DNA from: Pomphorhynchus laevis
Lineage: Eukaryota > Acanthocephala > Palaeacanthocephala > Echinorhynchida > Pomphorhynchidae
Assembly (NCBI GenBank): GCA_012934845.2
Contig: WNNJ02001166.1
Coordinates: 1 to 64,000, forward strand
Direction of reading: 5' to 3'
DNA: 64,000 bases
Shown: positions 43,990 through 56,334 of the stretch, piece by piece
How the letters are laid out: each line of letters starts with the position of its first letter
Position numbering within the stretch: position 1 is the stretch's first letter
Translations under genes and position numbers: made by a program
Notes under the pieces: model-generated
Database searches by the model: none
Told to the model about the DNA's origin: nothing
What the model saw: only the letters and a program-made list of their open reading frames with translations

Positions 43990-44540
43990 CTTCTTAAATT
44001 ATGCTAATGGGACCGTATTTTTTCTAATATCGACCGTTTGGATTAAAAACATTCAAATTTTATCAAAATTTTGAGAAACAAAAATAATAAAAAAATAATT
44101 TTTATCATAAATTTATTATGTTAACTTTTACTAGATATACTTTTTATGAACAATTTTCTAGTGATGAGGTATTTAACGTTTCACGTTCTAATATGCACTA
44201 CACATTTTTATTTTTAATTTTTAATTTTTTTCTAAAAAAATTAAATATCTCGAAAGATGATTATCCTCAGTCGAAATCCGAAAAAGCACGTATGTATCTT
44301 ACTAATCCCTTCCGTTATGCAATACATGAGAACATGAAAAAGGGGATATTAAAATAAACACTACGCAAAAAACATCAATATGACACAATATCAGAATTTT
44401 GAGAAAATAATAATAATAAAATAATAAAATTATTTTTTTAATAAATACCAGTTGTGAATATACAATGCGTTAGCCGAGAAGCTGTTTTGACTAGTCATAA
44501 AAATAAAATGCATTGTGTTGCATCTATACAAATTATGTTA
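43990..44540 (+). repeat. Repeat region related to 19216-19460
   Basis: Two segments (43990-44110 and 44375-44540) share blocks such as ATCAATATGACACAATATCA with 19216-19460. The region between encodes no protein I recognise. The interval 44541-45056 contains AAAAATAATATTTTTATAAT, also found near 53530, and nothing else. Confidence 0.4.
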
Positions 44541-45056
44541 CAATCACTAAAGGCCTTTGTTCTCCTACTGCTATATTCGAATTTTTAACCCAAAAATAAT
44601 ATTTTTATAATTTTCGTATCCCTATTCAAAAATCATTCCATAGTTCATTATTATATAGAAAACGCGTCCTTTCATCCGATAATAATCTCGACAACTGATG
44701 ACATTGGGAAAGCAGCCGACCTTGCATTTGGAAAGATCCCAACCATAATGTCACTGGAAAGAAAGACATCGTATTCAAATTGCATAACCAAGATTCGTTG
44801 CAAAATATCAACAACGATCGCTAAGTGTGTGTCAATGACGCTGCGTGCTAAAAGAAGAACTTCCCCAAGAAAAGATCAACAAACCGGCGAAGATCCCAAG
44901 GAATACTGACAATAATCAGTTCCTTAGCCAGGATGTTGATAAACTGTGATTTGTAATGATAATTTGTAACCGTGAGGAAACCATAAACAATATGTATATT
45001 TGAAATGGGTTGAATTTCCGCTGTATATTATGTTTTTGAAAAAAAATATTATTATT

Positions 45057-45140
45057 AAAAAATTATATAGACAACACAGTGAGTCAAAGACTCTTTACAA
45101 ATTGCATCACAGGAAATCAAAGTAAAACTTCACATATGGC
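45057..45140 (-). mobile_element. CR1-B 3' tail fragment
   Basis: ATAGACAACACAGTGAGTCA, then CTTTACAAATTGCATCACA, preceded by ATTATTATT. This is the CR1-B family 3' tail read from the + strand, severely 5'-truncated. Confidence 0.6.
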
Positions 45141-45274
45141 AATCGATTATCTTGGTTAAATCTTTACCCAACTCCAATTCTACATCATGCGGGGTACTCA
45201 TTATTTACTGCACTAAACATAAAAAGGCTTATAATAAACAACAAATACTTCATATTTTTTAATAATACAAATCT

Positions 45275-45500
45275 ATTTAACGTGGCAAATGCGTGCCAGC
45301 TGCACGCTTTCAAGTCCACTGAAAAATGAAAAAGTCAAGCAGATAAATTTTTAAATGGAATCGGATTTGGCGTTTGAAGCACGACAGGGAAGTTGATTGG
45401 CGTATATGAATGGGCAGATGATTCCACGATATAGGAGCAGAGACAACGAAGGAGCGGCAGCCAAAAATATTGGCTTCCGCTTTCTTTGTATTTTACTCAA
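45275..45500 (-). mobile_element. CR1-A 3' fragment
   Basis: Begins on + with ATTTAACGTGGCAAATGCG and the complement of the CR1-A 3' hairpin (GCGTGC-AGCTG-GCACGC). A short piece of the ORF2 C-terminal region follows. Confidence 0.6.
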
Positions 45501-45547
45501 TAATAAAATTTAATTCCTAAATTGGTTTAATTCCTATATACTATTAA

Positions 45548-46065
45548 TTTAACTTATTATTATATAGACAACACAGGGAGCCAAAAACTCTTTACAAGTT
45601 GCATCACAAGAAATCGAAGTAAAACTTCACAGATCGCAATTAATTATCTTGCCTAAATATTTATCCAATTCCAGCTTGAACGAATGAATATTGCGAGAGT
45701 TAACAGCGTATCGGAAGGCTGATTCTGTACCGGTATAACTCTCTGTGCAAAAAGTGAGATACGGATGTGGCATAGACGTAGTGTTTTAATCATTAAGGAA
45801 TGTTCGCGTAGTGAGGGCTGATCTTGCAATCTCAACAAGTGACGCAATGGATTATTCTTAGTATGTAAAATATGCCATACGAGGCACACATCAGCACGAA
45901 TTCGTATGAAACTAAGAATATGTATTTTTAGATACCCAAGTCTATCCATATATTCCAAATGTCTGACAGTACGGACAAATCTCGTGGAGGAGCGATAAAC
46001 ATTTTCTAGGCGATTACATTCTTCCTTAGTAATAAGGTAACAGCATTGTGAAGCATATAAAAGTC
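45548..46065 (-). mobile_element. CR1-B 3' fragment with the RT C-terminus
   Basis: The 3' tail at 45548-45640 is followed on - by the RT C-terminal region: RTVRHLEYMDRLGYL-like sequence, then RADVCLVWHILHTKNNPLRH, then SLREHSLMIKTLRLC. The same region in CR1-B reads DLCLAWQILHDNRHPLRSL and LRGHQFMLKTQRL. The 5' part is lost. Confidence 0.65.
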
Positions 46066-46067
46066 AT

Positions 46068-46305
46068 TCCACCATTTATTATATAGCTTTAATTATGTTT
46101 TCTTACTGAGTTTATTTAATAGGTAAAATCAACCTTTAGATCCATATATTTTACAAGACAATTGCTTAAGGATGTAGTTAATGGTACGCTAAAATCCCAT
46201 TTGGTGTTGGAAACCGCTAGTAGATCAAATATTCAATGTTTTCATCTTTTAATTGTATTTTTGCTCTTTTTTCTAGTGAAGAGATTTGCTAGGTAGATAA
46301 TCGAG
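46068..46305 (+). repeat. Duplicated segment, copy at 53685-53930
   Basis: About 240 bp matching 53685-53930 in the same orientation. Shared landmarks are ATTCCACCATTTATTATATA, AATAGGTAAAATC and TTGTATTTTTGCTCTTTTTT. It is non-coding and lies next to CR1-B or CR1-A fragments in both places. Confidence 0.6.
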
Positions 46306-46317
46306 TGTTAATAATAA

Positions 46318-46900
46318 TTTATTTAAAGTGGCAAATGCGTGCCGGCTGCACGCTTAAAAGTCCACTAAATAACAAAAAACATAGCAAAAGTCATACAGAT
46401 AAATTAGTTAAATTTTTAATTGGGATTGGATTTAGCGTTTGAATCACTGCATTGAAGTTGTTGGCGTGTTTGAATGGGCAGATGATTTCACGAAAGAGAA
46501 GCAGTCAAAAGGAAGAAGCGGAAATTAAAAAAGGTAGAGTAGTTTGGGACATGTAACAAAGGGAATTACGGGAATGCAAAGAACAGTAAACAGGATGAGA
46601 ATTGTCGAGAACAGGAAAATTGAGAAATGAAGGGGTATGAAAAGTTACAAGGGGAATATTATTCTTCGCATTTATCAATGCGAAGAATACGAATTTGAAC
46701 ACGAAAATAAATGGTAGGCAAATCGAGAGAAGCAAGATCATGGGATTTATGATCAAAACGACGAAAACGGGGAGAATTCGGACGACTGCGTTGACGATGC
46801 GTTGTAGGGGAAGAAGAGTGAATTTAGATGAGTTGGAAAATAGACTAAGACAGTAATCAAATATTCGAATTTTTAACTGGTTAAAAGTTCTTGGTAATAA
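46318..46900 (-). mobile_element. CR1-A 3' fragment with the RT C-terminus
   Basis: The 3' hairpin tail at 46318-46360 is followed on - by a frame ending at 46505. It corresponds to the CR1-A thumb and tail: FDYCLSLFSNSSKFTLLPLQ, then PSFLNFPVLDNSHP (intact element: IDYCLSLFANSPKS and PSFINLPFLDDTRP). Confidence 0.65.
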
Positions 46901-47264
46901 ATAATTACATACGTACATCTAAGAAATAATGCATACAATTTTGGATTAATTATATGAGTTGAAGAAAATTTAACAGCTTAAACACACAAGGATATTAGTG
47001 GGATGACTTAAGAAAACAGCTATGACAGAAACCAACCGTGTATAACAACAAGTACAGTGATCGACATACAATTGCAGCGTCTGGACCACAATCAACTGCG
47101 ACAACAGTAAGTCTGAAGAAGACTTACTCTGATGATTTCGTGCTAACAAACTAAATCATAATCCCCCTAAGTACTTATAAACGTTCAACACGTCCACTAA
47201 AACTATCCCCGTCGTTTTCGATGTCATCAACTCACTGATCATGTCACCATATATACTTCCATCA

Positions 47265-47715
47265 CATGTCATATTCACTCCAGGACACCCTTGTCCCGTC
47301 CCTCCTGTCTTGTTTCTCAATAACCTACATCTTTCAATCAAAATCACCTCCACCAACCTGCACGATTCTTCCACTCATAACCTCTCCGCACATAGCTTGC
47401 CACCCTTAATATTATCCATATCCCCTTTGTATTCTGCTGTCGAACCTACTCCCTTCATAACCTCAACTCCTAGCTCTCCTAACAAGACCTCATCCACTCA
47501 CGTCGATCGTCCTCCTTCACGAAAACGCTTTTCTTATCACGATCGTTGCGTCATCGTCAACAATATCACTCCTTCCACCTTCTCTCGACCACGATGTTTC
47601 CACCTTCAGATCCATCATCTTGTCTCTTGTTCCTGCTGATAGCCTATCTTTTTTCAACGACATCTCTCATATCGAATTCATCCGCCTAAACAAATCTTCT
47701 CAATCTAATCCTTCT
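47265..47715 (+). mobile_element. CR1-A copy 2, 5' part (interrupted by CR1-C)
   Basis: Corresponds to the CR1-A ORF1 Ser/Pro-rich and C-terminal regions (CPVPPVLFLNNLHLSIKITS; RKRFSYHDRCVIVNNI). It is broken by CR1-C after CTAATCCTTCT at 47715. The element resumes at 51577. Confidence 0.75.
47669..47715 (+). repeat. 47-bp target-site duplication, left copy
   Basis: The 47 bases ending ...TCAATCTAATCCTTCT are repeated exactly at 51577-51623, directly flanking CR1-C. The first 2-4 bases (ATAT) could partly belong to the element's AT tail, so the true length is 43-47 bp. Confidence 0.85.
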
Positions 47716-47974
47716 TGAGCTTAAAAAAAGTTTGAGATAAAATAACATACAATCTAAAGTAAATACAATATACATCCACAAAACAATAAAAATAAACTGC
47801 CACCATAAAAGTTGTTGATTAAAGTTACTTACAATACATTAAATCGACTATACACATCGACTATACAACTACTACTTACAAGCTACTACTTACAATACAC
47901 AACTACTTACAAGCAAGCCCAACGAACACACAAGCTTAAACACACAATTATTCGATTACAACGAGCGAAGCGAG

Positions 47975-49484
47975 TTGACACAACAATCGATAGCAAGAAC
48001 AAAGAAGACAGAAACGAAAAAATGCTTAGCAAGTCAGCAGATTAACGGTACCCGCAATCAGACTGTACCAAAATTAGCAAACCCCTCCTCTGGGTATCAG
48101 CAACGCGAGGTCTCTTGCAGCAGATCTGGATGCGAAATATGGACAACTGTCAACGTTACATCTTGTCTGACGAAATCGCTACTGTCTATGGATTTTGTTT
48201 GTGGGTTCTGTGCCTCCGAATTGCTCTCCTTGTTGTTCAAGGGTCATTGTGACGAGCAAGTATCAATAAATACTTTAAAGAGGAACGCAGATTCAAACAG
48301 TCACAACGATGGGGAAGATCATAGTATTAACGAACCAGAACGGAGTTCAGAAGCGTTCAGACAGTCAAGCAGCTCGTCGTCAGGGGATTGATGATGTTTC
48401 GGCCACTCCAAAATCATCTGAGATAGGAATTAATAATGCTATTCATGTATTCAATCATTCTCTCACGCAGCAGTCGAAGTTAGAACTGAACGATCGTTCA
48501 ATCATACCCTTCAATAACAATTCAACTCAATGCTTCGTTAGGGATGCATTGCATGAGACTAATGTGATGGATTACTCCTTCAAACAACTTCCTGTTTTGG
48601 ATTCTATTGTTCATCCCCATATATTGGACTCGAGCAGCGTCGGTCTTGATGTAGATGACAAATGTTCCGCCCTCAAGCATGCGAATGTTTATTTGTCAAC
48701 TCCTGTTAACACCTCCTCGGGCAGTGATTGTTCTCAAAACTGTCCTCTAGGTAGTGATTGTAGTGAGCGTCCTTGTGCTTACCCGCAGCTACTGCATCCC
48801 CGCTGCAGTTTATGTGTTGCTCTAGTAGCCCCGTTAATTGAGAGCGTTAAGGATCTTGCAAAGGCTAGTCAGATTATAGTTAGGCCAATAGATAATCTAC
48901 GACAAATAGTAAGCCTTTTAAATAATAAACAACATGCAGTGATTCCTCCAAATCATCGACAGCCATCGATTACCCCTGAGACTCATTCTTCATTAGTTCC
49001 GTCTGCTAGCCCTAAATAATTTAGCTCTAGACAATTTAACTCCAGAAGAGAGTTAAACGTTATCGTCAGCGGTGTTGAAGAATCTCTCAGTAACAATCCC
49101 CAAAGTAGACTGGATGACGATATTATGCATCTTCGCGCAGTGTTTTCTAAGATTTTTCTCCAGTGCGATGTGGATGTTGCGAAGTGTCTTAAAGTTCGAA
49201 GAATTTTTCGTCTAGGCAAGAAACTTTCAGATAGACCTAGACTTCTAAAAGTTGTTCTAGACTCAAAAGATCATGTTGACTTCCTACTCAAGCATGCATT
49301 TAGATTATCGCGCTCTGATTTTCATATACTCCGTGATTTATCTCCTGCAGATCGTTTGAGAAGACACGAGGCTTTCAACGAGCTGCATCGACGGCTGGAA
49401 AGTGGTGAGGGCAACCTATGTGTACGGAATTTTCGGGTGGTCAAGTGGCGTCCGACTGTCCGGTGGCATCCCTTACTTCTGTAG
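47975..49484 (+). pseudogene. CR1-C ORF1, frameshifted
   Basis: The PHD-like finger frame (CSRSGCEIWTTVNV, then FVCGFC) runs 47975-48391. The protein continues in another frame at 48309-49019. After a stop it resumes at 49020-49484 with VIVSGVEESL, FRLGKKLSDRPRLLKVVL and FHILRDLSPADRLRR. It overlaps ORF2 by 67 nt, as in the sister elements. Confidence 0.75.
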
Positions 49485-50407
49485 AGTCAGACCTCTTTAG
49501 TAGTGATGGTTCGTGTGTAGGAAAACTAGTAGACTTCGATAGTGTCACCGAGCGTGTCAAATTTTCCCATTATACGAACATTTTTGTCGGTTATTCAAAT
49601 GTTCGTAGTCTCCTGGCTCAGTTCTCGGAAATTAAATTCATAGTTGCTTCGAAACGTTTTGATGTATTTTGTATAACCGAAACATGGCTACATTCTGACA
49701 TTTCGGATGACTGTGTTGCCATCCCTAACTATTTTCTAATACGTTCGGATCGCTCATGTGGTAAACGTGGAGGTGGGGTAGCCGCCTATGTGCGAAATAG
49801 TCTCCTGGTATCGAATATCTCGGCTTTTCGCGACGATATTGGTTATTCCTTTGAAGGTCTTGCTTTTACACTGGGAAATGGTCAACGATCCCGATTCTGC
49901 GTCCTTTACCGTTCTCCGTCCTATGAATTAAGATTTGACTCTCTTAAATCACATTTGCTGAGTTTATCTTCGTATCCTCTGATTTTGCTCCTGGGTGACT
50001 TCAATATCCCCCAAATAGACTGGAAAAATAGTCATTCACGACCAATTCACGGAATTGGGAAAGTACTGAGTGACTTTCTGATACTCGAGATGCTACTAGT
50101 TCAACATATTAAAGAACCTACTTGTGTGACAGGGACGCCTTCTATACTCGATTTGGTCTTTACTAAGTGTTTGGGTGACGTTTCAGGTGTTCGTTATGAC
50201 GCACCAATTGGCAATAGCGATCACTGTGTACTCTCTATGCGGCTGTCGCTGTTCAACAGAGCCTCACAAAACTCTAATTTTAAAAAACGTTGTTGGGTAG
50301 GTGTTGATGCTAGTCAACTAGCTGCAAGCTTCCCAAAAGGTATCTGTGATAGTCTTCGTATCCACTTCGGTTTGGAGGTTCCTGTAGCCTTTGATGTCCG
50401 ATCCTGA
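49418..50407 (+). pseudogene. CR1-C ORF2, endonuclease
   Basis: Endonuclease blocks GYSNVRSLLAQFSE, FCITETWLHSDISDD, RGGGVAAYVRN, FCVLYRSPSY, LLLGDFNIPQIDW, ILDLVF and GNSDHCVLS are all present. After a short tail the frame ends at 50407, where an internal deletion joins it to the RT. Confidence 0.8.
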
Positions 50408-51430
50408 AGCCTTTGATAGGGTACCACACGACGGCATAGTGTCTTTACTGTATCACTATGGACTTCATTCATATATTTGTGAGTGGGTCAGGGAATTTCT
50501 ATCGAATAGGTCTTTCCGAGTTTGTGTGGGGGGGGCGTGTTTTCTTATTCGGTAAATATTAATTCTGGCGTACCGCAGGGATCAGTCCTTGGCCCACTGC
50601 TCTTTATAATCTTCATTAATGATCTGCTACTCCGCCTATCATGCTCTCATCTAGCGTTTGCAGACGATCTAAAGATTTGGTCGATCATTATAAGTCCTGC
50701 TGATCGAGTATCGTTACAAAATGATCTAAACTCCCTGATCAAGTGGTGCGATTCTACCGGACTACGGTTGAATGTTGATAAATGTGTCCTCATGCAACTA
50801 GGTCGCCCTATTAAAACTCTAAGGTACTTTATTGGAGATATGGTCTTAAAGGAAGTGTCTCATCATAAGGATTTAGGGATTATTGTCCATAGATCCTTGA
50901 AAACAAAGTTGAACACCGACTTCTTTTTAGGTAAAGCTACTAGGGCGTTATATTGTATTAAAAATGCATTCCTCAGGTTAAGCTGTCACATGTTCAAGAG
51001 GTTATTCATCTCCATCGTCAGGCCACACTTGGAGTACTGCATTCAGGCTTGTTTCCCTGTCACTAAGCAAGAACTATTAGACCTGGAGTCTATTCTTAGG
51101 CGCGGATCGAGGCTCTGTATTGGCTTAAGTGATATTGACTATTATGTACGTCTAAGTCGTATTAGGATGTTGTCGATACGTGAGAGGTTCATATCCTTGG
51201 AAATGCTATGTATATGGCATATGTCGAATGATATGGTAGGTTATCCCACCGATGTAATCACTAGGCGGGTAGATCAGTTGCGGGGACATAGCAGAGTCTT
51301 GTATAAATTTGGATTTGGCAGATTACCAAAAGTGTATAGACTCTCAAGGAGAGGAATTAACATGTGGAATTCGTTGCCTGAGGAAGTCGTTGCAGCCCCC
51401 AGTTTGAGAACGTTTAAATCACGATGCTAG
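50408..51430 (+). pseudogene. CR1-C ORF2, RT lacking the fingers
   Basis: Sequence resumes directly at the AFD motif (PEAFDRVPHDGIVSLLYHYG). The linker and RT fingers present in CR1-B are gone, about 0.7-0.8 kb. A run of eight G near 50526 shifts the frame. After it come NSGVPQGSVLGPLLFIIFIN, catalytic FADDLKIW, LNVDKCVLMQL and a tail with LRGHSRVLYKFGFGRL to the stop at 51430. Confidence 0.8.
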
Positions 51431-51576
51431 AAATGGATACATGAACAATGCCGCCATTCAACACTACAACTGGAATACCCTAATTAGCTACGTTGACTGA
51501 CCATTTGCTTTTGTTTTATTTTTTTGGACTCTGCCTGAATAGCCTTTTGGCTTTGGTATGTATTGGATTAATAATA

Positions 51577-53525
51577 ATATCGAATTCATCCGCCTAAACA
51601 AATCTTCTCAATCTAATCCTTCTCACCCCTCTCCTGAAAATTGTTTTTAAGCATCGCTGTCACGCGTCCTGTCCTTTTCAACGATTAAATCTCATGTCCT
51701 CTTCAGCCACTCGCATTTCCCCAATCGCACCTCCACCGAAATCGCTCAACTTTTTTGCCCACATCTAAAAACGCCGTCGCAAAGAAAACGGCGAAGTATG
51801 TCTCCCGATCCGACACATTGACGAAAATTTTCAAGTTGTCCACACCCGCCCCGGAATTTATGGCGTTCTATTTTCCCTATGTGCATTCTTCGCTAGCCCC
51901 TATCACCATCACACATGGTTTCCGTATCGGCATTCTCAAAATTAGATACAATATAGTGAAAGAATGAATGTCCTTGCCCAACAAAACATCACCAGCCGAT
52001 CCCCTGCACACCGCCATACCTAAATCCATATGCTCATCGATATCCCCTTTCCCCATCTCATTGTTTAACTCGTCCATCCGAAGTTGTATCTTCCCTTCAC
52101 ACTGGAAATCCGCCAACGTTCGTCCCCTCCTAAATAAATAATCGCTCTACCCTCGCTTCTAGCTATTGCCACATTTCACTACTCCCTACTCTTTCCAAGC
52201 TCTTAGAGTGCCCTATCTTAATACAGATCAACGTTTATCTCTCTTCATCCAATCTTTTCCCTCCTCTCCTATACGCTTTCCGCTCTAATCATTCAACAGA
52301 AATCGCCTGCATGCAAGTTTACAACGACTTACTCATTTCTCGTGACACGGCTCTATATAGTGTTCTCATCTCCCTCGACATCTCCTCCGCCTTCGACATT
52401 GTCTACCACTCCGTCCTCCTTTCTCGCCTTCGTTATGATTACGGATTTTCTTCCTCCCCGTAGCATGGTTTGACTCATATCTATCCGACCGTACCTTTCG
52501 CGCATGTTCTAATTCATCGTCATCCCATTCCTATTTTCTTCGGGGTCCTTGAAAGTTCAGTCTTTGGTTTTCTGTTTTTCTCTCTTATGCTTGGCGATCT
52601 CTCTCCATTTACCAAACTTTATTCCTTTAACGTCATGCAATATGCCGATGTAATACTCATATATGATCATGCACCCACCAATTGCATACACGATATTTGA
52701 ATTTCTGCCTCCGACGGTATTTCTTCTATTTACAAACGTGTCTCCATATTCATCTCGTTCTAAGCCCTCGACAATTCCAAAATAATGTGGATCTTCGCCC
52801 ATCAACCTCATATATCTCCTCCCCCTGTTTCTTTTGCCTCATCAATCATCCCATAGTCCATTATCTCACTTTCTTAGGCTAATATTTCGATCATCACATT
52901 CCCCTTAAACCGTTCGCCTGTGACAAGGTCCGCTCGTCTGACTTAATTCGCTATGACATCCGCCGTATCCGCCTCATCGACTTCCGTTCCTGTATGTCTC
53001 TACTTTCATCGCGTCTCTTCCTTAAAATCGATTACTGTCTCAGCCCTTTCGCAAATTCTCCAAAATCTATTATCTTATTCCTACAACGCATCACAAATTC
53101 CGCCGTTCGAGTGCTCCCACGTCTCCATCGCCTCGACCACACATCTTGCCCAACTCGCCTGCCCCGCCATCCACATCCGCATCCAACTTCGCCTTCTTAT
53201 CGTAACTTTTCGTTTTATCGTTTTCGACTTCCCATCATTCATCAACCTTCCTTTCTTAGAGGACACTCGCCCCACTCGCTATCCCTGCGTTCCCGTCATT
53301 CTTACTCCATGTTCCCAATTACTCTAACCACTACGGTCTCCGATCCTTCATCGTCGCCGCCCCCTCGCCTGGAATCAACTCGAACTCGATGTCCGCCGCG
53401 CCCCTCCTTTATCACATTCAAGCACTTCCTCCGTTCACACCTTCTCGACACGTAATTTACATTTTTTGTTTTGTTGTGGTCATGTAAGCGTGCGCTGGCA
53501 TGCATTTGCCACGTTAAAATAAATC
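51577..53525 (+). mobile_element. CR1-A copy 2, 3' part, internally deleted
   Basis: Resumes CR1-A copy 2 with the duplicated target sequence (51577-51623). ORF1 end and ORF2 start are readable to about 51955. It then jumps to the RT region (SLPNKTSPADPL, matching CR1-A near 35390), so about 1.3 kb of endonuclease is missing. RT blocks with frameshifts follow (YADVILIY for YADDILIY, FFGVLESSVF for CGVPQGSVL). The 3' hairpin tail is intact at 53470-53525. Confidence 0.75.
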
Positions 53526-53684
53526 ATTCTTTAACTCAAAAATAATATTTTTATAATTCGTAAATTCTGAATAACTATACACAGAAGCGTCTTGGGATAA
53601 AAGTTTCATATATAAAAATAACTACTGTTATTTTTACATTAAAGTGTCACCTAAAGTTGTGTAGCCCTAAGCCATATTCTAAAG

Positions 53685-53930
53685 TTATTCCACAATTTAT
53701 TATATAACTATAATAATTTTTTATTACTGAGCTTATTCAATAGGTAAAATCCATCTTTATATCCATGTATTTTACACGACAATCGCTTAAGATTCTTGTT
53801 TGGTACGCTGAATTCCACTTGCTGTTAGAAACCGTTAGTAGATTAAATGTTCAATTTTTCATTCTTTTATTGTATTTTTGCTCTTTTTTCGTAGTGAAGA
53901 GTTTGTTAGTGACGAGGTTCGTAGTGAATA
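53685..53930 (+). repeat. Duplicated segment, copy at 46068-46305
   Basis: Partner of the segment at 46068. It sits exactly between the end of CR1-A copy 2 and the start of CR1-A copy 3. Confidence 0.6.
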
Positions 53931-53934
53931 GGTT

Positions 53935-56200
53935 GTTTCCTTCTCGCGATCGTTGCGGCATCGTCACTAATATCACTCTTTCCACCTCCTAATCTCCACA
54001 AGCACGTCTCGACCATGATGTTTCCGCCTTCAGAACAAATCTCGATCTAATCCTTCTAAGCCCCCACTCCTGAAAATTGTTTTCAAGCATCACTCTCACG
54101 TGTCCTCTGTCGTCTCTCAACGATTTAAACTATGCCATTTTCAACCATTCGAATTTTCCCGATCGCACCCCTTCCGAAATTGCTCAACTCTCTTCTGCCC
54201 GCATCGAAAAACGCTGTCGCTAAGCAAACGTCGAAACATCTCTCTCCATCCGAAACAGACGGAAATTTTCAATTTGTCCACACCCGCCCCAAAATTCGAT
54301 TGCGATCCATATTCCCTATGTGTCTTATCCGTTAGACCCTTTAACCACCACACATGGTTTCCGCCTCGGCCTCCTCAACCCTAGATATATTCTCAATATA
54401 TCCGATCTTATCCTCAACCTATTCACCAAGCAATCCATCGATCTCTTCTGCCTCACCGAATCCTGGCACTCAGATTCTGATGACCTCTCTATTCGCCGTC
54501 TGCTCTCCGCCGTTTGCTCACTAGTTAAATCTGCCCGCCCTCTTAGCTCTTTCCCCTCTAAATTCTCTAATCATGACGGTATTGTCGCGTTCGCTTGTCA
54601 CCCCCGCTTCTCTTCGCAAAATCACTCCCCATTTCAGTCCTTGTTATTTTGAATTGATCACTTGTCGTTCTTAGAGCCCGATCATTCTAGATATCGCCAT
54701 TGTATACCGTCCTGTTTCATCAGCTCTTACCTCCTTATTTTTACCGAACTCGCGGACCTACTTTCTCATTGTTTTTTGTCCTCAATCCTTTCACTCGTTC
54801 TAGGCGACTTCAACATCCGCCTTGACCGCCCCTCTTCCACTAATTCCATCCGGTTCATCAACATTCTATCAAACTACAATTACAAACTCATCTCCACTGC
54901 CCCCGCACATATCCTTGGCGGGGCACTCGACATCATCGCTGTCCTCGATCGTTTTGCTGCCTACACCTCACTGTCCATCCCTGATCCTGGTCTATCCGAT
55001 CACTTTCTCATCACCATTGATCTCACTTCCAACCACTGCCCGTTTCCCACACCTACCATCCTACGTTGCTCTTGGAGCAAACTTGACCTCCCCCTTCTCC
55101 ACACTGCCTTACTTAAATCGTATATATCTTCTCACACAATAATATCATCCTCTCCTCATGATCTTGCCTTTCTTTTCGACTCTGAACTCATCCACTCTTG
55201 ATCTTCTCTTGCCCTTCAAGCCTCACTATCACCGTCGCTTGCACCGTGATCCATGGTTTGACATCAAATGCCTACTATCATAGCGTCGACTCCGTTATGC
55301 TTTACGAGTCTATCAACGCTCTCTCAGACGTGATATCTGCTCGCTCACTCCGTCTCTCCGTGATTCCTATCTTGCTCTTCACCGGTCTCATCTCCAGCTA
55401 CTACGTACCAAATGCAACTCCTTCTAGCAGCATAAAATCAAAACTTCATTAAACTTCAAGTCTCTCTGGCATACTTTAACTCAATCCTTGCTCGATTCTC
55501 TTCGCCTTGCAACATCAATTCCCATGATTATTCGTCATTTCTCCAGACCAAAGTATCCACGTTGCTCTCTCACAACCCCGTGACAAGTAGACGAAGGTAA
55601 ACCATTTGACGTGATAAGATCTGCTCGTCTAACTTTATTCTCCGTGACATCAGCCGTATCTCTCTATATCGACTTTCGTTCTTGTATGTATCTTTGTTAA
55701 TCGCTTCTTTTTCCTAAAATCGATTACTGCCTAAGCCTTTTCGCCAATTCTCTAAAATCCATCATCCTACCCTTACAGCGCATCATCAACCCCGCCGTTC
55801 GAGTGCTCCTACATCTCCGTCGTTTTGATCACGCATTTACATATCTTGCTCAAGTCTCCTGGCCTACGATCTACATCCGCACAACTCAGCCTTCTTATCT
55901 TAACTTTTCGTTTCATCGCTGTCGGCTCCCCATCGTTCATCCACCTCCCTTTCTTAGACGACACTCGCACCACCTCTCTATCACTGCGTTCCTGTAATTC
56001 CCTCTTACTCTACGTTCCCAATTACTCTAACAAGTACAGTCTCCGATCCTTCCTCGTTGGCGCCGCAGTCGCCTGGAATCAGCTCCCACTCGACGTCCGT
56101 CGCGCTCCCTCCTTTATTGAATTCAAATTCTGCCTTCGCACCCACCTCCTCAAACATGATTTAGATTTTTTGTTTTTGTTGTGGTCATGTAAGCATGCGC
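53935..56200 (+). mobile_element. CR1-A copy 3, lacking the RT core
   Basis: ORF1 end from about 53935 (SRDRCGIVTNI) and endonuclease blocks at 54320-55200 (LTESWHSDSDD, LVLGDFNIRLD, LSDHFLI) are readable with several frameshifts. Near 55580 the sequence jumps to the CR1-A position near 36340, losing about 1 kb that holds the whole RT palm. The C-terminal region follows (PSFIHLPFLDDTRT). The 3' tail stops inside the hairpin (GTGGTCATGTAAGCATGCGC) near 56198, about 135 bp before the POLA2 ATG. Confidence 0.75.
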
Positions 56201-56334
56201 TTGAAATATATGCACTTGAAAGAAATTTATGTACTCTTGGGGTAAAAAATGCACAAGATCCAAAATATTTTATTAAATACTTTACAATATTTATTAAATA
56301 CCGCCTTATCATTTGTTTTATCGTATGTTTTCTG

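Larger units (their letters stand above)
47716..51576 (+). mobile_element. CR1-C: CR1-like retrotransposon nested in CR1-A copy 2
   Basis: About 3.86 kb. It starts TGAGCTTAAAAAAAG, has a leader with repeated CTACTTACAA motifs, ORF1, ORF2 and a 3' end TTGGATTAATAATA. The borders are fixed by the duplicated CR1-A sequence on both sides. Frameshifts in ORF1 and an internal deletion in ORF2 make it inactive. Confidence 0.85.

Noticed and set aside
44626-44814. 62-residue frame on - between CR1 fragments
   Set aside because: No family resemblance, and it overlaps repeated non-coding sequence.
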